NCBI GenBank assembly: GCA_018712825.1
Contig: DVGG01000013.1
Coordinates: forward strand, 1 to 32,105
DNA length: 32,105 bases
Direction of reading: 5' to 3'
Source of the DNA: Candidatus Faecousia excrementipullorum
GTDB lineage: Bacteria > Bacillota > Clostridia > Oscillospirales > Oscillospiraceae
Position 1 is the stretch's first letter. Each line of letters starts with the position of its first letter. The position numbers were made by a program, and so were the translations under genes. The notes under the pieces are model-generated. The model worked only from the letters and a program-made list of their open reading frames with translations. It had not been told where the DNA came from and searched no databases. Below are positions 30,574 to 32,105 of this stretch, one piece after another.

Positions 30574-31871
30574 ACATCTACAGCTATGAGGAGGCCTTCG
30601 GGGCCTGGGACAAGACCACAAGAGCCATGCGGGAGGCGATTGCCAACTGGTTCTCCCTTTACTACCGGCAAAAGGAAACGAAGGAGGCAGACCCCTGCCA
30701 GCGGGTGGCCTATGCCATCGTCAGCAAGCTCACAAAAACCGTCTTTGGGGAGTACAACGCCACTGCCCCGGAGGCGTTTGGGAAAAAGGTCATCGCCGCC
30801 ATGGACAAGACCCGAAAGGAAGCGGTGCAGCTGGCCATGATTGGGGGAGAGTGCTACTTAAAGCCCTACCCGGAAGGGGAGGGCTTTGGTTTTACCCTCA
30901 TCCCTCGGAACCGGATTCTGATTTTCGCCCGGAACGCCGCCGGGATGCCCACGGATGTGGGGACGCTGGAAAAGACCACTTTGGGCAGGTTTTACTACAC
31001 CCTTCTGGAGCGGCGGAGGGTGGAAGGGGATACGCTGGTGCTGGAAAACCGGCTGTACCGCTCCCTGAACCCCGACACCCTGGGCAGCCGGGTGAGCCTT
31101 TCCAGCCACCCGGACTATGCCGCCCTGACAGAATCCGGGCGGCTTCCCTTAAATTCTGTGGGGCTGGTGCAGCTGAAAACCCCCATGGCCAACTGCGTGG
31201 ACGGCTCCCGGGAGGGGGTCAGCGTGTACGCTGCGGCGGCGGGGCTGATTGACAACATCGACAAAAACGAAGCCCAGCTGTGCGGGGAGTTTGACCGGGG
31301 CCAGAGCCGGATTATGGTGTCTGCCGATCTGCTGGACGGGGAGCAGGGGCTTACAGGCAATCTGTTTGTAGGCCTTGACGAGGCGGCGGAGCAGGTGGGG
31401 ATTACCATTTTCTCCCCCACCCTGCGGCAGGAGTCCTACCTTGCCCGGAAGCAGGAGTATCTGCGCAACGTGGAGTCGGTGGTGGGTCTGAAACGGGGGA
31501 TGCTGTCCGATGCCAACATGGAGGACCGGACTGCCACGGAGATTGCCTCCAGCGCCGGGGACTACAATCTCACGGTAATGGACTTTCAGGATATGTGGCA
31601 GGAGGCTCTGGGTCAGGGAATCGGGCTGTGTGCGGAGCTTTCCCGGATTTACGGCAAAGAGCCGGTGCCGGAGGACTTGTCCTTCTGCGTGGACTGGGGC
31701 AACGGGGTTCTCTATGACGAGGACAAGACCTGGGAGAGCTACCGCCAGATGGTGGCGGAGGGCCTCCTGAAGCCGGAAATCGCCCTGGGCTGGCGCTTCC
31801 AGATGCCCGCCGATACCCCGGAGGAACAGAAGAAGGTTCGCAGCAAGTTCATGCCGCAGGCAGGCGACTGA
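30570..31871 (+). CDS. Phage portal protein
   Basis: 433 residues from a GTG start; AGGAGG lies about 9 nt upstream. The sequence resembles SPP1 gp6/PBSX-like portals: an N-terminal WFSLYYRQKETKE segment, GGECYLKPYPEGEGFGFTLIPRNRILIFARN in the wing, LDEAAEQVGITIFSPTLRQESYLARKQEYLRNVESVVGLKRGM with TATEIAS in the stem/crown region. The portal forms the dodecameric ring through which terminase drives DNA. It directly follows terminase, as in tailed phages. No protease, scaffold or capsid gene follows within the window; repeat modules start about 10 nt after the stop codon. Confidence 0.93.
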   Translation: MNIYSYEEAFGAWDKTTRAMREAIANWFSLYYRQKETKEADPCQRVAYAIVSKLTKTVFGEYNATAPEAFGKKVIAAMDKTRKEAVQLAMIGGECYLKPYPEGEGFGFTLIPRNRILIFARNAAGMPTDVGTLEKTTLGRFYYTLLERRRVEGDTLVLENRLYRSLNPDTLGSRVSLSSHPDYAALTESGRLPLNSVGLVQLKTPMANCVDGSREGVSVYAAAAGLIDNIDKNEAQLCGEFDRGQSRIMVSADLLDGEQGLTGNLFVGLDEAAEQVGITIFSPTLRQESYLARKQEYLRNVESVVGLKRGMLSDANMEDRTATEIASSAGDYNLTVMDFQDMWQEALGQGIGLCAELSRIYGKEPVPEDLSFCVDWGNGVLYDEDKTWESYRQMVAEGLLKPEIALGWRFQMPADTPEEQKKVRSKFMPQAGD

Positions 31872-31877
31872 GGAAGC

Positions 31878-32105
31878 ACCAAAGGCTCCCTTGCCAAAGG
31901 GAGCTGGCAAAAATCTTTGATTTTTGACTGAGGGATTCACAGTAGGCACTTACGGAAAAAACAGACCTATGTGGAAAGGGGAAGGGCTGTTTTAGTGAAT
32001 AGTGAAGAGGGAATAGGGAAGAAGTCCCCAGGCTTTGCCTGGGGAATCCCCCCGCCTCGGCAAGCCGAGGCACCCCCCTTTAGCAAGGGGGGCTTTGGTC
32101 TGTGC
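31878..32105. repeat. Repeat mosaic at the window end
   Basis: Minus-oriented modules follow the portal gene: GGGAGCTGGC-AAAAATC-ttt-GATTTTT-GACTGAGGG (about 31902), the GTGAATAGTGAAGAGGG run (about 31995), CCCCAGGC-ttt-GCCTGGGG (about 32025) and GCCTCGGC-aa-GCCGAGGC (about 32053). The block continues beyond the window. Confidence 0.88.

Overview
The window looks like a chromosomal segment of a GC-rich member of the Clostridia, probably Oscillospirales. This is inferred from strong AGGAGG ribosome sites, SigA-type promoters, an L-box lysine riboswitch, two DegV proteins, NrdR, MgtE and Clostridia-like small membrane proteins; no marker gene fixes the species. About a quarter of the window is not protein-coding but is a mosaic of short palindromic repeat modules between operons.

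Layout, left to right: the last codons of a HIT-family gene; a repeat mosaic split by a complete IS110-family element (about 1263-2801) with a recognisable bridge RNA; a DegV gene; a divergent cation-diffusion-facilitator exporter; a small membrane protein; nrdR with an SdpI-like gene; a zinc-ribbon membrane protein; a second DegV gene with a CrtO-like membrane protein; more repeats; a CNNM/CorC-type transporter behind a leader with a small ORF; a lysine riboswitch followed by a three-gene amino-acid ABC importer; repeats; a four-gene minus-strand operon of small envelope proteins; a secreted or anchored hypothetical protein behind a palindrome array; mgtE; a large repeat block; an EF-G-like GTPase; repeats; a second CNNM/CorC-type gene with its own leader ORF and attenuator; sfsA; repeats; tRNA-Val(CAC); a phage packaging module (small and large terminase, a small protein, portal); and repeats to the end.

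Functional themes: divalent-cation homeostasis (CDF exporter, MgtE, two CNNM/CorC proteins) and riboswitch-controlled lysine uptake. The most notable observations concern the non-coding DNA. First, the IS110 bridge RNA has target-loop guides that match the site where the element sits, and an uninterrupted copy of that site is present elsewhere in the window. Second, the intergenic repeats keep conserved flanks while stem sequences between them change completely but stay self-complementary. Third, both CNNM/CorC genes have Asp/Pro-rich leader ORFs of about 30 codons that end at a hairpin, which suggests ribosome-sensed attenuation.
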